38,587 nucleotides of DNA, from positions 1 to 38,587 of the forward strand of contig JAQCJL010000007.1 in the NCBI GenBank assembly GCA_027593125.1, read 5' to 3'. Position 1 is the stretch's first letter. Every line of letters starts with the position of its first letter. Source of the DNA: Pseudomonadota bacterium. Its GTDB lineage: Bacteria; Pseudomonadota; Alphaproteobacteria; Puniceispirillales; UBA1172. A model generated the notes under the pieces. It ran no database searches. It had not been told where the DNA came from and saw only the letters and a list, made by a program, of their open reading frames with translations. The translations under genes were made by a program, and so were the position numbers. This document shows, piece after piece, positions 7,713 to 17,122 of the stretch.

Positions 7713-9857
7713 TTACGCGACGTTCTGGCGTTTGCCAAGAATCGTCAACAAATTTGCCGCAATGTTTTCGATACTAGACCCCGGAGGAAAGATCGCATCA
7801 ATCCCGCCTTGTTGTAATTCCTCTAAATCCCCAGGAGGGATCACACCACCAATAACAAGAGGAATAGCATTGCCGCCACGTTGATCAAGAGCCTGACGCA
7901 TAGCAGGGGCAAACTGCCTATGACCAGCCGCCAGTGACGATAAGCCCACCAAATCCACGGCCTCATGGATAGCCAAATCCGCCGCTTCGTCTTCTGTCTG
8001 GAAAAGCGGTCCAATGACCACATCCATCCCCAAATCCGTTAAGGCCGATGCCACTACCTTTTGCCCGCGGTCATGGCCATCCTGCCCAAGTTTAGCAATA
8101 AGGATACGGGGCTTACGGCCCATCCGTTCAACGAAACGGTCCATGGCAATGGTAAGGCTCTCTGATGGTGGGTTTTCTTTTTTCCAAACACCTTTGACCC
8201 CAGATACCGGTGCTTTATATCGAGAAAAGGCTTTTTCAAGGGCGGATGACATCTCTCCCACTGTAGCACCAACTCGACCTGCCGCTACTGCCGCGGCTAA
8301 TAAATTGGCTGTCCCTTTCGCCGCATCTGTAAGCGCATTTAGCGCGGCATTTACAGCATCAGCATCGCGCGATTTACGCAACGCCTTAAGCCGTTTGATC
8401 TGCTGGTTGCGCACATCATCCGTATTAATGCGCAACACCTCAACCGTTTCATCATCCGGACGCTGTTCGGGCTGATAGATATTGACGCCGATAATGCTTT
8501 GCTTGCCTGCATCAATCCATGCTTGGGTGCGCGTAGACACTTCTTCAATGCGTTGCTTAGGCAGGCCAGCAGCGATGGCCTTTGCCATGCCGCCTTTGGC
8601 ATCAACCTCTAACAACAAATATTCCGCTCTTTTGATCAGGGCATTGGTTAAAAACTCTACAGCTCCACTGCCGCCCCAGGGATCAATCCATTTTGTAATG
8701 CCGCCTTCACCTGCTAGATGCAACTGGGTGTTTCGGGCAATACGGGCAGAGGAATCTGTTGGCAGACCCAGCGCTTCATCAAGGGAGTTGGTATGCAAGG
8801 ACTGCGCTTGTCCACCGACAGCGGCGGCCGCCTCAATCGTTGTGCGGATCACATTATTATAGACATCCTGCGCTGCCAGTGACCAACCTGAAGTCTGACA
8901 ATGGGTACGCAACATCAACAATTTGGGATCCGTAAATCCAAACTCTTTGTGCAAAAGTTTAGCCCATAATGTTCTTGCTGCCCGAAGTTTTGCCACCTCA
9001 ACCAAATAGGGCATAGCATTGGCAAAAAAGAACGATAAGCGCGGCACAAATTGTTCTGCGCTCAGACCTGCGGCAAGACCCGCCCGAATATATTCAAGCC
9101 CATCGCCTAGGGTATAGGCCAGCTCAAGATCGGCTGTCGCGCCTGCTTCTTCAATATGATACCCCGATATCGAAATGGAATTAAACTTTGGCATATGCTT
9201 TGCCGTATAGGCAAAAATGTCAGAAACAATTCGCATCGATTCCAAGGGTGGATAAATATAAGTGTTCCGAACCATGAACTCTTTCAGGATATCATTCTGG
9301 ATCGTACCTGTTAATTTTTCAGGGGGGACACCCTGTTCTTCGGCGGCAACAATATAAAGCGCCATAATTGGAAGTACCGCCCCATTCATGGTCATGGAAA
9401 CACTCATCCGATCAAGGGGAATACCCTCAAACAACACGCGCATATCTTTGATGGAATCAATAGCAACCCCTGCCATTCCAACATCTGAACGCACGCGTGG
9501 ATTATCAGAATCATAGCCTCGGTGGGTAGCCAGATCAAAAGCAATAGACAACCCCATTTGTCCAGCCGCCAAATTCCGGCGATAAAAAGCGTTGGATTCC
9601 TCAGCTGTCGAAAACCCAGCATATTGCCGAATTGTCCAAGGCCGTGTGGTGTACATGGTTGGATAAGGGCCACGGGTAAATGGAACCTGCCCCGGCAAGC
9701 CATGATTTGTGTTCTGCGGCGGCACCTGTGAAGGCATGGTAATGCCTTCGGGCCATTCGCGGCTAATGGGGGCCGTCTGCTCTGCCCCTTTGCCATTAGG
9801 CAGGGTGTGATCCGGCAAAGCAAAGGGGATCGTAGAAAAATCAGGTATTGCTGTCAT
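7713..9857 (-). CDS. mutB: Methylmalonyl-CoA mutase large (catalytic) subunit
   Basis: This adenosylcobalamin enzyme interconverts (R)-methylmalonyl-CoA and succinyl-CoA. The 714 residues give an N-terminal TIM barrel with the diagnostic [19 protein letters not shown] (about 65-83), which carries the substrate-binding Tyr and Arg. A C-terminal cobalamin domain contains DGHDRG (593-598), with His595 the lower axial cobalt ligand. Length is normal. Its ATG overlaps the mutA stop codon (ATGA), so translation is probably coupled. It links propionyl-CoA from mmsA and odd-chain or branched carbon to the citric acid cycle. The organism therefore needs B12 or must make it. Confidence 0.97.
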   Translation of the reverse strand: MTAIPDFSTIPFALPDHTLPNGKGAEQTAPISREWPEGITMPSQVPPQNTNHGLPGQVPFTRGPYPTMYTTRPWTIRQYAGFSTAEESNAFYRRNLAAGQMGLSIAFDLATHRGYDSDNPRVRSDVGMAGVAIDSIKDMRVLFEGIPLDRMSVSMTMNGAVLPIMALYIVAAEEQGVPPEKLTGTIQNDILKEFMVRNTYIYPPLESMRIVSDIFAYTAKHMPKFNSISISGYHIEEAGATADLELAYTLGDGLEYIRAGLAAGLSAEQFVPRLSFFFANAMPYLVEVAKLRAARTLWAKLLHKEFGFTDPKLLMLRTHCQTSGWSLAAQDVYNNVIRTTIEAAAAVGGQAQSLHTNSLDEALGLPTDSSARIARNTQLHLAGEGGITKWIDPWGGSGAVEFLTNALIKRAEYLLLEVDAKGGMAKAIAAGLPKQRIEEVSTRTQAWIDAGKQSIIGVNIYQPEQRPDDETVEVLRINTDDVRNQQIKRLKALRKSRDADAVNAALNALTDAAKGTANLLAAAVAAGRVGATVGEMSSALEKAFSRYKAPVSGVKGVWKKENPPSESLTIAMDRFVERMGRKPRILIAKLGQDGHDRGQKVVASALTDLGMDVVIGPLFQTEDEAADLAIHEAVDLVGLSSLAAGHRQFAPAMRQALDQRGGNAIPLVIGGVIPPGDLEELQQGGIDAIFPPGSSIENIAANLLTILGKRQNVA

Positions 9858-11554
9858 CCTGCTAGTCCCTTCATCACCTGTTCAAAAACCATTCGTCTTT
9901 TGTCCCCACTGGCATCAAGGGCGGCAAGAACTGCGCCATGGATTTTCTGGTCATTTTGCTGTGCCCAGCTATGCCATGCTGTTCCTAAAACCAATATATG
10001 TGGCTTTGCAGAGTTGATATGGCCTGTCAGCTCATCAGCATCTGATGATTGAATTTCTGCCAGCTCAATGCCAAGCATCCTTGCCTCATCACGCCAAGCA
10101 GCACGGCCTTTGCTGTTATCTTCTTCATCATAAAGAACAAGACAGCGCAAGCCACGATTAAAAGCCGACTGGCGCAAATCTTCCCATGGGGCCGCGACAC
10201 GCCAGTAGCCGCCTCTTGGTGCACCTGCCTCAACCATGATGGGGGGTAATGGTTCTGCCGCGACTTTAGGATGATGATTAACCCCTAACATCGGGGCGTT
10301 TCGGTTATCCATCTCATGCTGGCGCTGGGTAGCCGCCTGCTTTGCCCATGCCAACACTTGCCCTGATGCTGCCAACGCAAGCGCACCGCCTGATGCCTCA
10401 ATCTCTTGGAAAATCTGCCATGCTTTCGCCGCCAGCTCTTGGCTCATCGCTTCGAGGGCATCCGCACCATAGGCAGGATCTGCCACTTGATCCAATCGTG
10501 CTTCATGGCGCATGATCAGCTGAATATTTCGAGCAAGGCGGCGGCTCATCCCTGTGCTTCCCGTCAGCCAATCATGAGGCAAGGTCGTGATCAGATCGCT
10601 TCCCCCCAGTGCCGCCCCAAGGCTAGCTGTGGTGTTCCGCAGGATATTATTCATGGGCTCAATCCGCGTCATCATCCGATCTGATGTCAGGGCATGAAGC
10701 ACCGGCAAATGGTCTGGCACCACACCCATGACTGAGGCCAAACGAAGCAATAAATACCGTGCCGCCCTTGTCTTTGCTAAGGCTGGATAAAGTTCTGCTG
10801 ATACTGCTATGCGCATCACCAAACGGGCACTTCCCTGATCAGGGGAACATCCTGCAGCGTCAAGGCAACGCCATTGCCACAAGAGCGTGGAAAGCCCAAA
10901 TGCCAATTCCTGTGCTTGGGTCAACCCTAACCGATGCGCGGTATCCCCTGATGCAGCAAAAATGCGGCACCCCGGCAAAGCTGAAAACTGATCCTTTTGC
11001 CAGGTGGCTAATGCCGCCCCCTCAGCCTCAGCTTCGGCCATGGTTGCTAGACCTGTTATCATATTTGCGATCGGATCAGCCCCAAGATGAACCCGAAGTC
11101 CAGCGCCTTTATCATCCATCCCTGACGTAAAATCTATCCAGGCCGCCGCTAACGCTATGCTGTCTTGGCCATGATGAAATCCAAATCCACATGCTGACAT
11201 GATGACCCCGTCAAGCAAACGCGGGAAATCATAACCTTGATGAACAGCAAGCCCAGATTGGACCATGCGAGGGATCATGACGAAAGTGGTGCCGCCCTCC
11301 AATTCAGCAAGAATACTGCGATTAAGCGTTTTAGTGTCTGTGCTATCTGCCGCGTGCTGAGCCATTTGCCAGCCTTGGAACAAAGGTGACACCACGGGAT
11401 GAGGCGACACTGCACCACCCGGATAAAGAGGCGGCAAGCGTAGCCCATCTTCGCTTATTGGGGTGATGTGATCTAACCCATTAGCGTCAGTGCCTAAAGT
11501 CTTGCTAACCAACTCAAGCCAGTTTGACCAATTTTTATCTTGCGTGTCGTTCAT
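9854..11554 (-). CDS. mutA: Methylmalonyl-CoA mutase small subunit
   Basis: This is the non-catalytic partner of the heterodimeric mutase. It has the same barrel-plus-cobalamin-domain architecture as mutB but lacks the DxHxxG cobalt-ligand motif in its C-terminal third, as expected for the small subunit. Diagnostic parts include [20 protein letters not shown] and the arginine- and glycine-rich C-terminal domain with [13 protein letters not shown]. At about 566 residues it is somewhat shorter than many homologues. An in-frame GTG three bases upstream (11557) could also start it; I chose the ATG at 11554. There is no clear ribosome site. It is followed by mutB with a 4-base overlap. The divergent neighbour is a membrane glycosyltransferase. 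Confidence 0.93.
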   Translation of the reverse strand: MNDTQDKNWSNWLELVSKTLGTDANGLDHITPISEDGLRLPPLYPGGAVSPHPVVSPLFQGWQMAQHAADSTDTKTLNRSILAELEGGTTFVMIPRMVQSGLAVHQGYDFPRLLDGVIMSACGFGFHHGQDSIALAAAWIDFTSGMDDKGAGLRVHLGADPIANMITGLATMAEAEAEGAALATWQKDQFSALPGCRIFAASGDTAHRLGLTQAQELAFGLSTLLWQWRCLDAAGCSPDQGSARLVMRIAVSAELYPALAKTRAARYLLLRLASVMGVVPDHLPVLHALTSDRMMTRIEPMNNILRNTTASLGAALGGSDLITTLPHDWLTGSTGMSRRLARNIQLIMRHEARLDQVADPAYGADALEAMSQELAAKAWQIFQEIEASGGALALAASGQVLAWAKQAATQRQHEMDNRNAPMLGVNHHPKVAAEPLPPIMVEAGAPRGGYWRVAAPWEDLRQSAFNRGLRCLVLYDEEDNSKGRAAWRDEARMLGIELAEIQSSDADELTGHINSAKPHILVLGTAWHSWAQQNDQKIHGAVLAALDASGDKRRMVFEQVMKGLAG

Positions 11555-11641
11555 CACACTTGGTGTTTTATTTCCTCAGACAAATCAGAAATGATGAAAA
11601 CATAGTTTCATGCCTATACCGCCTCATGATACGATAGTTTC

Positions 11642-13144
11642 ATGGCATCCGTCATCCACAAACCGCTACTTTTGGCATCCCGTGTCCTGATCATAATCAG
11701 CGCATTGATCGCGGCAAGGCTGATCGCTATTGGGATCAGCCCCCTAGATTTGAGTGTTGATGAAGCGCAATACTGGCTATGGAGCCAAAATCCATCAGCA
11801 GGATATTTTACGAAACCGCCTATGATCGCATGGGTAATAGGGGTGGGGAAGGCACTTGCTGGATCAGCGGAATATGGCGTTCGGCTTATGGCACCTTTGC
11901 TTCACGGTGTCACCGCACTGGTTTTATGGCAACTTGCCGCAAGACTATTCCACCCGATGGCAGGACGGATTGCGGCTTTGGGCTGGATCACTTTGCCTGC
12001 GACAGGGCTAGGCAGTTTTATTATCTCAACCGATACCCCTCTTTTGCTTTTTACCTCAACGATGCTCTTGGTGCTGTCGCCATTAGCCCATGGCCGTTCA
12101 CCCGGATTATTTGGCTTTCTTTTGGCAGGGATCATGTTGGGACTTGGGTTTTTGTCAAAATATGCCGCGATTTTTAGCCTAATGGGAATCATCATTTTCT
12201 GGATTGTCCAGCCGCGGGATAAAGCCTCTCTTGGGCTTAAGGATATCGCGGTAATCATCTTGGCTGCGTTAATTGTCATTAGCCCCAATCTGATTTGGAA
12301 TTTTCACCATGGCTTTTCCACCATTACACATTTGGGGGATAACGCGAATATTGATCAGTCACAGCTGGCTTTTGGATTGTCACTGGTGGCGGCATCATTG
12401 GCATCTGGATTCTCGTTATTGCTTGCCCAGTTTGGGGTCATTGGCCCGGTGGTAATGCTTGGGGTTTTGATAGCTGTTAAAACCACAGATGGCTTAAGAC
12501 ACCGTTTCCTTTTGGGGTTTATATTGCCGCCATTAGTCATCATTACTATTCAAGCTATGATCAGCGAGGCTAACGCCAATTGGGCAGTACTGGCATGGCC
12601 ACCCGCCTTGGTCATGCTGGCGGGGTGGTGTTGTGATAAAGAAGGCCGCATCCGAAAACCTTTTTGGCTAACTGCCATGGCTGTAAGCAATGGATTTTTG
12701 GCAGTTGTGATTTGGTTGGTTAGCCTAACTGGCCATCTTGGCGTATTGACGCCGTCATCTGATCCTCTTCGCCATTTGCGAGGGTGGGATAGCCATCATG
12801 CCGCTTTACTAGCGGTCATAACCGAACATCCGGTCAATACCATCATCACCGACCGCCGGGGTTCTGCCGCGTTGATGACCCACGCCTTACGCGATCAAGA
12901 CATTTCCGTTACTATCATTGATGCAGATGGTGTTCCCTCTAACCATTTTGAAGCGTCACATCCTTACCTGTCCATGGGCAAAGGTGATCCGGTGATACTG
13001 ATGACTGAGGCCGATACACCACCAGCTATTCCAAAGGTTCGCTGGATCAAATCTATCGGGGAAAGCCGTATTAAGATTAGTCATAATCGTAACCGGCATT
13101 TCATTTTTTATCTTGGCATCGAAGAGACCAGCAAATCGCCATAA
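11642..13144 (+). CDS. Family 39 membrane glycosyltransferase (ArnT-like)
   Basis: The 500-residue integral membrane protein has about ten to twelve predicted helices. Its first periplasmic loop carries the acidic motif SVDEAQYWLWSQNPSAGYF followed by TKPPMIAW, the GT-C signature of the dolichyl-phosphate-mannose/ArnT family. Such enzymes move a sugar from a polyprenyl-phosphate carrier to lipid A, protein or another envelope acceptor on the periplasmic side. Donor and acceptor are unknown here. The C-terminal 120 residues form a soluble periplasmic domain. It stands alone, divergent from mutA and convergent with mntR. Confidence 0.87.
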   Translation: MASVIHKPLLLASRVLIIISALIAARLIAIGISPLDLSVDEAQYWLWSQNPSAGYFTKPPMIAWVIGVGKALAGSAEYGVRLMAPLLHGVTALVLWQLAARLFHPMAGRIAALGWITLPATGLGSFIISTDTPLLLFTSTMLLVLSPLAHGRSPGLFGFLLAGIMLGLGFLSKYAAIFSLMGIIIFWIVQPRDKASLGLKDIAVIILAALIVISPNLIWNFHHGFSTITHLGDNANIDQSQLAFGLSLVAASLASGFSLLLAQFGVIGPVVMLGVLIAVKTTDGLRHRFLLGFILPPLVIITIQAMISEANANWAVLAWPPALVMLAGWCCDKEGRIRKPFWLTAMAVSNGFLAVVIWLVSLTGHLGVLTPSSDPLRHLRGWDSHHAALLAVITEHPVNTIITDRRGSAALMTHALRDQDISVTIIDADGVPSNHFEASHPYLSMGKGDPVILMTEADTPPAIPKVRWIKSIGESRIKISHNRNRHFIFYLGIEETSKSP

Positions 13145-13160
13145 CCCTGTTTTCGATACC

Positions 13161-13694
13161 CTAGGGTGAAGATGGGTTTATCTTTTGCGTGGTTAAGCGG
13201 CGAAAAACCGCTAGGGTTTTCTCACTGATATGATGTTCCATGCCTTCCGCGTCGGCATCAGCCGTAACCGGATCAACCCCAATGGCAATTAAAAAATCAC
13301 GCACCACCGCATGACGTTCTGAACAACTATCCGCCAGCGATTTCCCTGCATCTGTAAGGTAAATTGGTTGATACGGCTCTGTGCTGACCAAGCCTTCCCG
13401 ATGAAGCCTCTGGATAGTGGCATTAACCGTAGGGGCAGACACACCGAATCTGGCCGCAAGATCAACCGTCCTTGCCTCACCATACTGGGCAATAAGATCA
13501 GCGATCATTTCAACATAATCTTCGGCAATCTCGCTTTGGTGGGCAATACGAATACGCTCAAATCTAGCCGCGCTAACCGCGACATCACATTCAGATACAT
13601 CCCTATGGTTTTGAGTGGCATCAATATCTAGGTTTTGCAGCGCTTTTCTATCCATCATTCGGCTCGATGTCTTCCCGATCTCCATGCTTTGCAT
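13161..13694 (-). CDS. mntR: MntR-type manganese-responsive regulator (DtxR family)
   Basis: This protein probably represses manganese import when Mn(II) is plentiful. A winged helix-turn-helix lies in the middle (ARTVDLAARFGVSAPTVNATIQRLHREGLV). The metal-binding dimerisation region follows, with SERHAVVRDFLIAIGV and ADAEGMEHHISEKTL. The histidines and Glu/Asp there match the DtxR/MntR ligand set. An N-terminal tail of about 50 residues is longer than in most MntR proteins. Possible starts are TTG 13700, ATG 13694, ATG 13685 or an internal ATG. None has a convincing ribosome site, so the N-terminus is uncertain. An inverted repeat at 13728-13743 is a candidate autoregulatory operator. Confidence 0.88.
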   Translation of the reverse strand: MQSMEIGKTSSRMMDRKALQNLDIDATQNHRDVSECDVAVSAARFERIRIAHQSEIAEDYVEMIADLIAQYGEARTVDLAARFGVSAPTVNATIQRLHREGLVSTEPYQPIYLTDAGKSLADSCSERHAVVRDFLIAIGVDPVTADADAEGMEHHISEKTLAVFRRLTTQKINPSSP

Positions 13695-13727
13695 GATCAA
13701 AGCTTATGGTTTTCCAAAAAGTAATTT

Positions 13728-13743
13728 CCTAATTGATATTAGG
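13728..13743. promoter_or_regulatory. Inverted repeat upstream of mntR
   Basis: CCTAAT-TGAT-ATTAGG is a perfect 6-bp inverted repeat 34 bases before the mntR start, in the divergent region shared with the DUF1244 gene. A dimeric metalloregulator binding its own promoter is the simplest reading. The heptamer GTCATTA also occurs twice, 24 bases apart (785-791 and 809-815 past 13000), nearer the DUF1244 gene. Confidence 0.35.
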
Positions 13744-13843
13744 GTAGGGAAGTCAAATCCACCGCGCAAGGTCAAAATTTGCTTGTCATTAGGTGATCAG
13801 AGTGGCAAGTCATTAAGGGACATTTCACTTCACGAGAGCAACC

Positions 13844-14131
13844 ATGACAGATCACAACGTTGAGATTGAAGCCGCGGCATTTCGCCGGTTGATTAAACAT
13901 CTCCAAGAACGCACCGATGTTCAGAATATTGATCTGATGAATATGGCTGGCTTTTGCCGGAATTGCCTATCGCGATGGTATCATGAAGCAGCTAGTGAGG
14001 CTAATATCGCGGTTGATAGAGAGGCGGCAAAAACCCATGTCTATGGTATGCCTTATGATGATTGGAAAGCCAAATATCAGACTGAGGCCACACCAGAACA
14101 GATGGAAGCCTTGAAGAAAAATCACTCGTAG
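13844..14131 (+). CDS. DUF1244 protein
   Basis: The 95-residue protein is a full-length member of the small DUF1244 family found mainly in proteobacteria. Its hallmark is MAGFCRNCLSRWYHEAA near residues 31-47, with two cysteines, followed by YGMPYDDWKAKYQ. Function is not established; the CxxC-like FCRNC could bind metal or be redox active. It is soluble with no signal peptide. It is the first of three closely spaced plus-strand genes (DUF1244, gapR, pyrF; gaps of about 29 and 6 bases), probably one operon. Confidence 0.92.
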   Translation: MTDHNVEIEAAAFRRLIKHLQERTDVQNIDLMNMAGFCRNCLSRWYHEAASEANIAVDREAAKTHVYGMPYDDWKAKYQTEATPEQMEALKKNHS

Positions 14132-14160
14132 CCCTAAACCAAAACCTGATGGAAGCCATT

Positions 14161-14421
14161 ATGAACGCACCTCAACCTTTCAAAGCTGGCAATCAAACCC
14201 CTGATATGTTGCGGCAATTTATTGAACGCATCGAACGCCTAGAAGAAGATAAGGCCGCGCTGATGGCCGATATCCGTGAGGTATATAGCGAGGCCAAAGG
14301 TTATGGCTTTGACCCCAAGATTATGCGGCAAGTGGTAAAAATGCGCGCCATGGACAAACAAGACTTGGTCGAACAAGATCAATTAATTGAAACTTATCGG
14401 TCTGCCCTTGGCTTGATATAG
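14161..14421 (+). CDS. gapR: GapR, nucleoid-associated protein (DUF2312)
   Basis: GapR of Caulobacter is a small dimeric or tetrameric DNA-binding protein that recognises overtwisted DNA ahead of forks and transcription and supports replication. This 86-residue product shows the full family pattern: a long first helix (LRQFIERIERLEEDKAALMADIREVY), the loop AKGYGFDPKIMRQVVKMR, and a C-terminal helix. I start it at 14161 rather than the in-frame ATG at 14149 because GGAAG (14151-14155) is five bases before it. It is followed six bases later by pyrF. Confidence 0.95.
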   Translation: MNAPQPFKAGNQTPDMLRQFIERIERLEEDKAALMADIREVYSEAKGYGFDPKIMRQVVKMRAMDKQDLVEQDQLIETYRSALGLI

Positions 14422-14427
14422 GATGGC

Positions 14428-15306
14428 ATGATGACTGGTTTCGCCGCCCGCCTTACTGATGCGATTCGCGCCAGAAATTCGGTGCTATGTGCAGGCATTG
14501 ATCCGCATCTGAATTTAATTCCTGCTCTTTTTCAGCAAAAAGACATGACCGCTTCAGTCAGAGACTGGGCTTTTGAACTCATTCCTCTATTAGCTGGACA
14601 AGTGCCAGTGATCAAACCCCAAGCCGCGATGTTTGAACAGCTTGGCCCATCTGGCATGACCATGCTTGCCGCCCTATCCCATGCTGCTATGGATGAAGGT
14701 CTGATGGTCATAATGGATGCTAAACGTGGAGATATTGGATCAACCGCCGCCGCATATGCCGAGGCATGGCTGGGTCATGATGCCGGATTTGCATCTGATG
14801 CCCTGACTATCAATCCCTATCTAGGACGCGATAGCCTAGAGCCATTTGCCAAAAAAGCACAGGCTGCCAACGCCGGATTATTTACCTTATTGCGGACCAG
14901 CAATCCTGGTTCTGCTGATATTCAGATGCTTCAGTCCATTGAAAAGAAACCTGTTTTTCATCACGTGGCAGATATGATTCGTCCCTTTATGGAAAATATG
15001 GTGGATGGGTCTGGGTTTTCATCATTTGGTGTTGTGATTGGCGCAACATGGCCAGATGAACAAGTCGCATTGCGAAAAATGCTGCCTGAATGCCTTTTCC
15101 TGATCCCCGGGTTTGGCGCCCAAGGGGCAAGTGCCGCCGACGCACTCGCTGGTTTGGTTAAAGGCCCCGAAGGTTGGGAAGGCGGTGTTGTTAATTCCTC
15201 GCGTGGGCTAACGATGCCTGCCGAGGCCGCAGAGGCCCGAAATCTGACGGATTGGCGTGCCGCCATCCGCGCCGCTACTAGCCAAACTATCCACGCTCTC
15301 CGCTGA
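14428..15306 (+). CDS. pyrF: Orotidine-5'-phosphate decarboxylase, type 2
   Basis: This enzyme decarboxylates OMP to UMP, the last step of de novo pyrimidine synthesis. The 292-residue length and the motif MDAKRGDIGSTAAAYAEAWLG (Lys and Asp of the catalytic array) place it in the larger 'type 2' group rather than the 230-residue E. coli type. VCAGIDPHLNLIP near the start and the phosphate-binding LIPGFGAQGA near the end are also typical. Either of two adjacent ATGs (14428, 14431) can start it, after AGGA. It is the last gene of the DUF1244-gapR-pyrF run, and a weak terminator-like hairpin follows. Confidence 0.95.
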   Translation: MMTGFAARLTDAIRARNSVLCAGIDPHLNLIPALFQQKDMTASVRDWAFELIPLLAGQVPVIKPQAAMFEQLGPSGMTMLAALSHAAMDEGLMVIMDAKRGDIGSTAAAYAEAWLGHDAGFASDALTINPYLGRDSLEPFAKKAQAANAGLFTLLRTSNPGSADIQMLQSIEKKPVFHHVADMIRPFMENMVDGSGFSSFGVVIGATWPDEQVALRKMLPECLFLIPGFGAQGASAADALAGLVKGPEGWEGGVVNSSRGLTMPAEAAEARNLTDWRAAIRAATSQTIHALR

Positions 15307-15337
15307 TTTTTCCCTGTTTTTAATAAGCCTTTAAGCA

Positions 15338-15372
15338 AGCAAAAGTTTTTTTGCTGGCGTTAAGTCTTTTTT
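15338..15372 (+). terminator. Possible weak terminator after pyrF
   Basis: AGCAAAA (15338-15344) pairs with TTTTGCT (15349-15355) around GTTT, and a T-rich stretch follows ten bases on. The stem is short and AT-rich. Confidence 0.35.
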
Positions 15373-15375
15373 AAC
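15360..15375 (+). promoter_or_regulatory. CtrA-type binding site before the double cold-shock gene
   Basis: TTAAGTCTTTTTTAAC matches TTAA-N7-TTAAC exactly. It lies about 116 bases before the cold-shock-domain gene, and TAACAT at 15386-15391 could be the -10. This leaves a 5' untranslated leader of roughly 90 bases, a length at which cold-shock mRNAs often carry regulatory structure. Confidence 0.45.
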
Positions 15376-15490
15376 TTTCTTACCATAACATACAAAGCAG
15401 ATGGTCTTGTAGTTGTCGCCATTAAATTAGTGATCGTTCTGTCATCATCAAGCGAAACATTAAAGCTGGTGTTTTGAAAGTATTTTGGAA

Positions 15491-16096
15491 ATGAATAGTA
15501 TCAACGCTTACCCCATCATTGCGAATGGGGCAGAAAGACAAAAGGGAACCGTCAAATGGTTCAGCGAACGGCTTGGCTATGGCTTTATTGAAGTTGACGG
15601 CAATGAGGTCTTTATTCACCGCACTACATTAAGCCAATTTGGCGCTAGCCGATTACTGGCTGAAGATATTGTGATGGTAACGATTACCTCATCAGCACGA
15701 GGGCAAATTGTCGATACGCTTTTTGGGATCGAACGTCTGCCAGTTGATAATAGCCTTATTGCCAGTGAACCTGCTGAGGATGAACATATCGCCTATGTGA
15801 AGTTTTTCAATGAAATGCGCGGTTATAGTTTTATCGAAGTCGAAGGTTATGATCAGGATATTTTTGTCCATTCCCGTATAATTGAACATAATGGGTTATC
15901 CACTATCTACACCAAACAGAAATTGTTGGTTACGGTTGTTCCCGGGGAAAAAGGGAATGAGATTAAAACCATCCGATTGCTAGTAGATCAGGATTCCCAA
16001 AATGAAATTCCAGATAATATAGATAACCCAGAAGATGGGCTGCCCGAACGCTATTCTGATATCGTCAGAGATGATGGTGAAACAGACGAAAGCTGA
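15491..16096 (+). CDS. Tandem cold-shock-domain RNA/DNA-binding protein
   Basis: Two CspA-like OB folds lie in about 201 residues. The first is near 14-75 (GTVKWFSERLGYGFIE, then EVFIHRTTL). The second is near 96-165 (YVKFFNEMRGYSFIEV, then DIFVHSRII). RNP1 is well kept in domain one (KWFSERLGYGFI) and slightly altered in domain two (YSFI). An acidic C-terminal tail follows. Double-domain cold-shock proteins such as Caulobacter CspC/CspD are typical of alphaproteobacteria. They act as RNA chaperones in stationary phase or cold. I use ATG 15491; a TTG at 15485 is also in frame. Regulation by a CtrA-type site at 15360-15375 is possible. Confidence 0.92.
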   Translation: MNSINAYPIIANGAERQKGTVKWFSERLGYGFIEVDGNEVFIHRTTLSQFGASRLLAEDIVMVTITSSARGQIVDTLFGIERLPVDNSLIASEPAEDEHIAYVKFFNEMRGYSFIEVEGYDQDIFVHSRIIEHNGLSTIYTKQKLLVTVVPGEKGNEIKTIRLLVDQDSQNEIPDNIDNPEDGLPERYSDIVRDDGETDES

Positions 16097-16173
16097 TCAC
16101 CTATATGGCATATTTTGATTTATCAAACCGCCAAAGGATTTCAGCTTAGCGTCTGAGCAAAAGCAGATATTTT

Positions 16174-17118
16174 CTATTTGTTAACGGCGAGCCATTTTTC
16201 CGCATCAAGTGCGGCCATGCACCCCATGCCGGCGGCAGTAACAGCTTGGCGATAGGTTTTATCAACGCAATCTCCTGCGGCAAAAACCCCATTAGTAGAG
16301 GTTTGTGTCCGCCCAGCGTCAACGACAATATAGCCTTCTTCATCAAGGGTGATCGCACCTTTGAATGCGGCGGTCGCCGGATCATGACCAATCGCAACAA
16401 ACATTCCATCACAGGCAATATCCTGCTTACTGTCATCAAGGGTTGAGGCTAAGCGTAGCCCAGTGACACCGCCCATGGGGGCATCATCGCCTAGCACCTC
16501 ATCAACAACATGATTCCAAATTATGTTAATGTTAGGTGTCTTCATCAATCGGTCTTGCATCACTTTTTCTGCTCTCAGGCTGTCTCGACGATGGATAAGG
16601 GTGACTTCCTCACAAATATTAGACAAATAAAGCGCTTCCTCAACCGCCGTATTTCCGCCACCAATCACAGTGACTTTTTTGCCGCGATAGAAAAATCCAT
16701 CACACGTTGCGCAGGCGGAAACACCTTTGCCATTATAACGCTTTTCACTCTCAAGGCCGAGCCAACGCGCCTGTGCACCTGTGGTGATAATCACACTATC
16801 AGCAAAATAAGTATCGCCGCTATCAGTGAAGAGCCGGAAAGGCCGCTGGCTGAAATCAACGCTGGTCACCAAATCATAGGCTATTCTGGCGCCCACGTTT
16901 TCTGCCTGTTTCTGCATCTGTTCCATCAGCCATGGGCCTTGGATAGGATCAGCAAAACCAGGATAATTTTCCACATCAGTAGTAATGGTTAATTGTCCCC
17001 CTAGCTGCAACCCGGCGATGACAAGCGGTTTAATATTAGCACGCGCGGCATAGATCGCTGCGGTTAGTCCCGCGGCCCCAGTGCCGATAATAACAAGATG
17101 TTCTTGATGGTCAGTCAT
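16174..17118 (-). CDS. trxB: Thioredoxin-disulfide reductase
   Basis: This cytoplasmic flavoenzyme uses NADPH to reduce thioredoxin. The 314-residue protein is the normal low-molecular-weight length. The FAD motif GTGAAGLTAAIYAARA is at 12-27, the redox pair CATC is Cys136/Cys139, the NADPH motif GGGNTAVEEALYL follows, and the closing FAD motif is VFAAGDCVDKTYRQ. Its ATG is only four bases past the stop codon of acetoacetyl-CoA synthetase. There is no separate ribosome site, so it is probably translationally coupled. That pairing has no obvious metabolic logic. Confidence 0.97.
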   Translation of the reverse strand: MTDHQEHLVIIGTGAAGLTAAIYAARANIKPLVIAGLQLGGQLTITTDVENYPGFADPIQGPWLMEQMQKQAENVGARIAYDLVTSVDFSQRPFRLFTDSGDTYFADSVIITTGAQARWLGLESEKRYNGKGVSACATCDGFFYRGKKVTVIGGGNTAVEEALYLSNICEEVTLIHRRDSLRAEKVMQDRLMKTPNINIIWNHVVDEVLGDDAPMGGVTGLRLASTLDDSKQDIACDGMFVAIGHDPATAAFKGAITLDEEGYIVVDAGRTQTSTNGVFAAGDCVDKTYRQAVTAAGMGCMAALDAEKWLAVNK

Positions 17119-17122
17119 GGTC

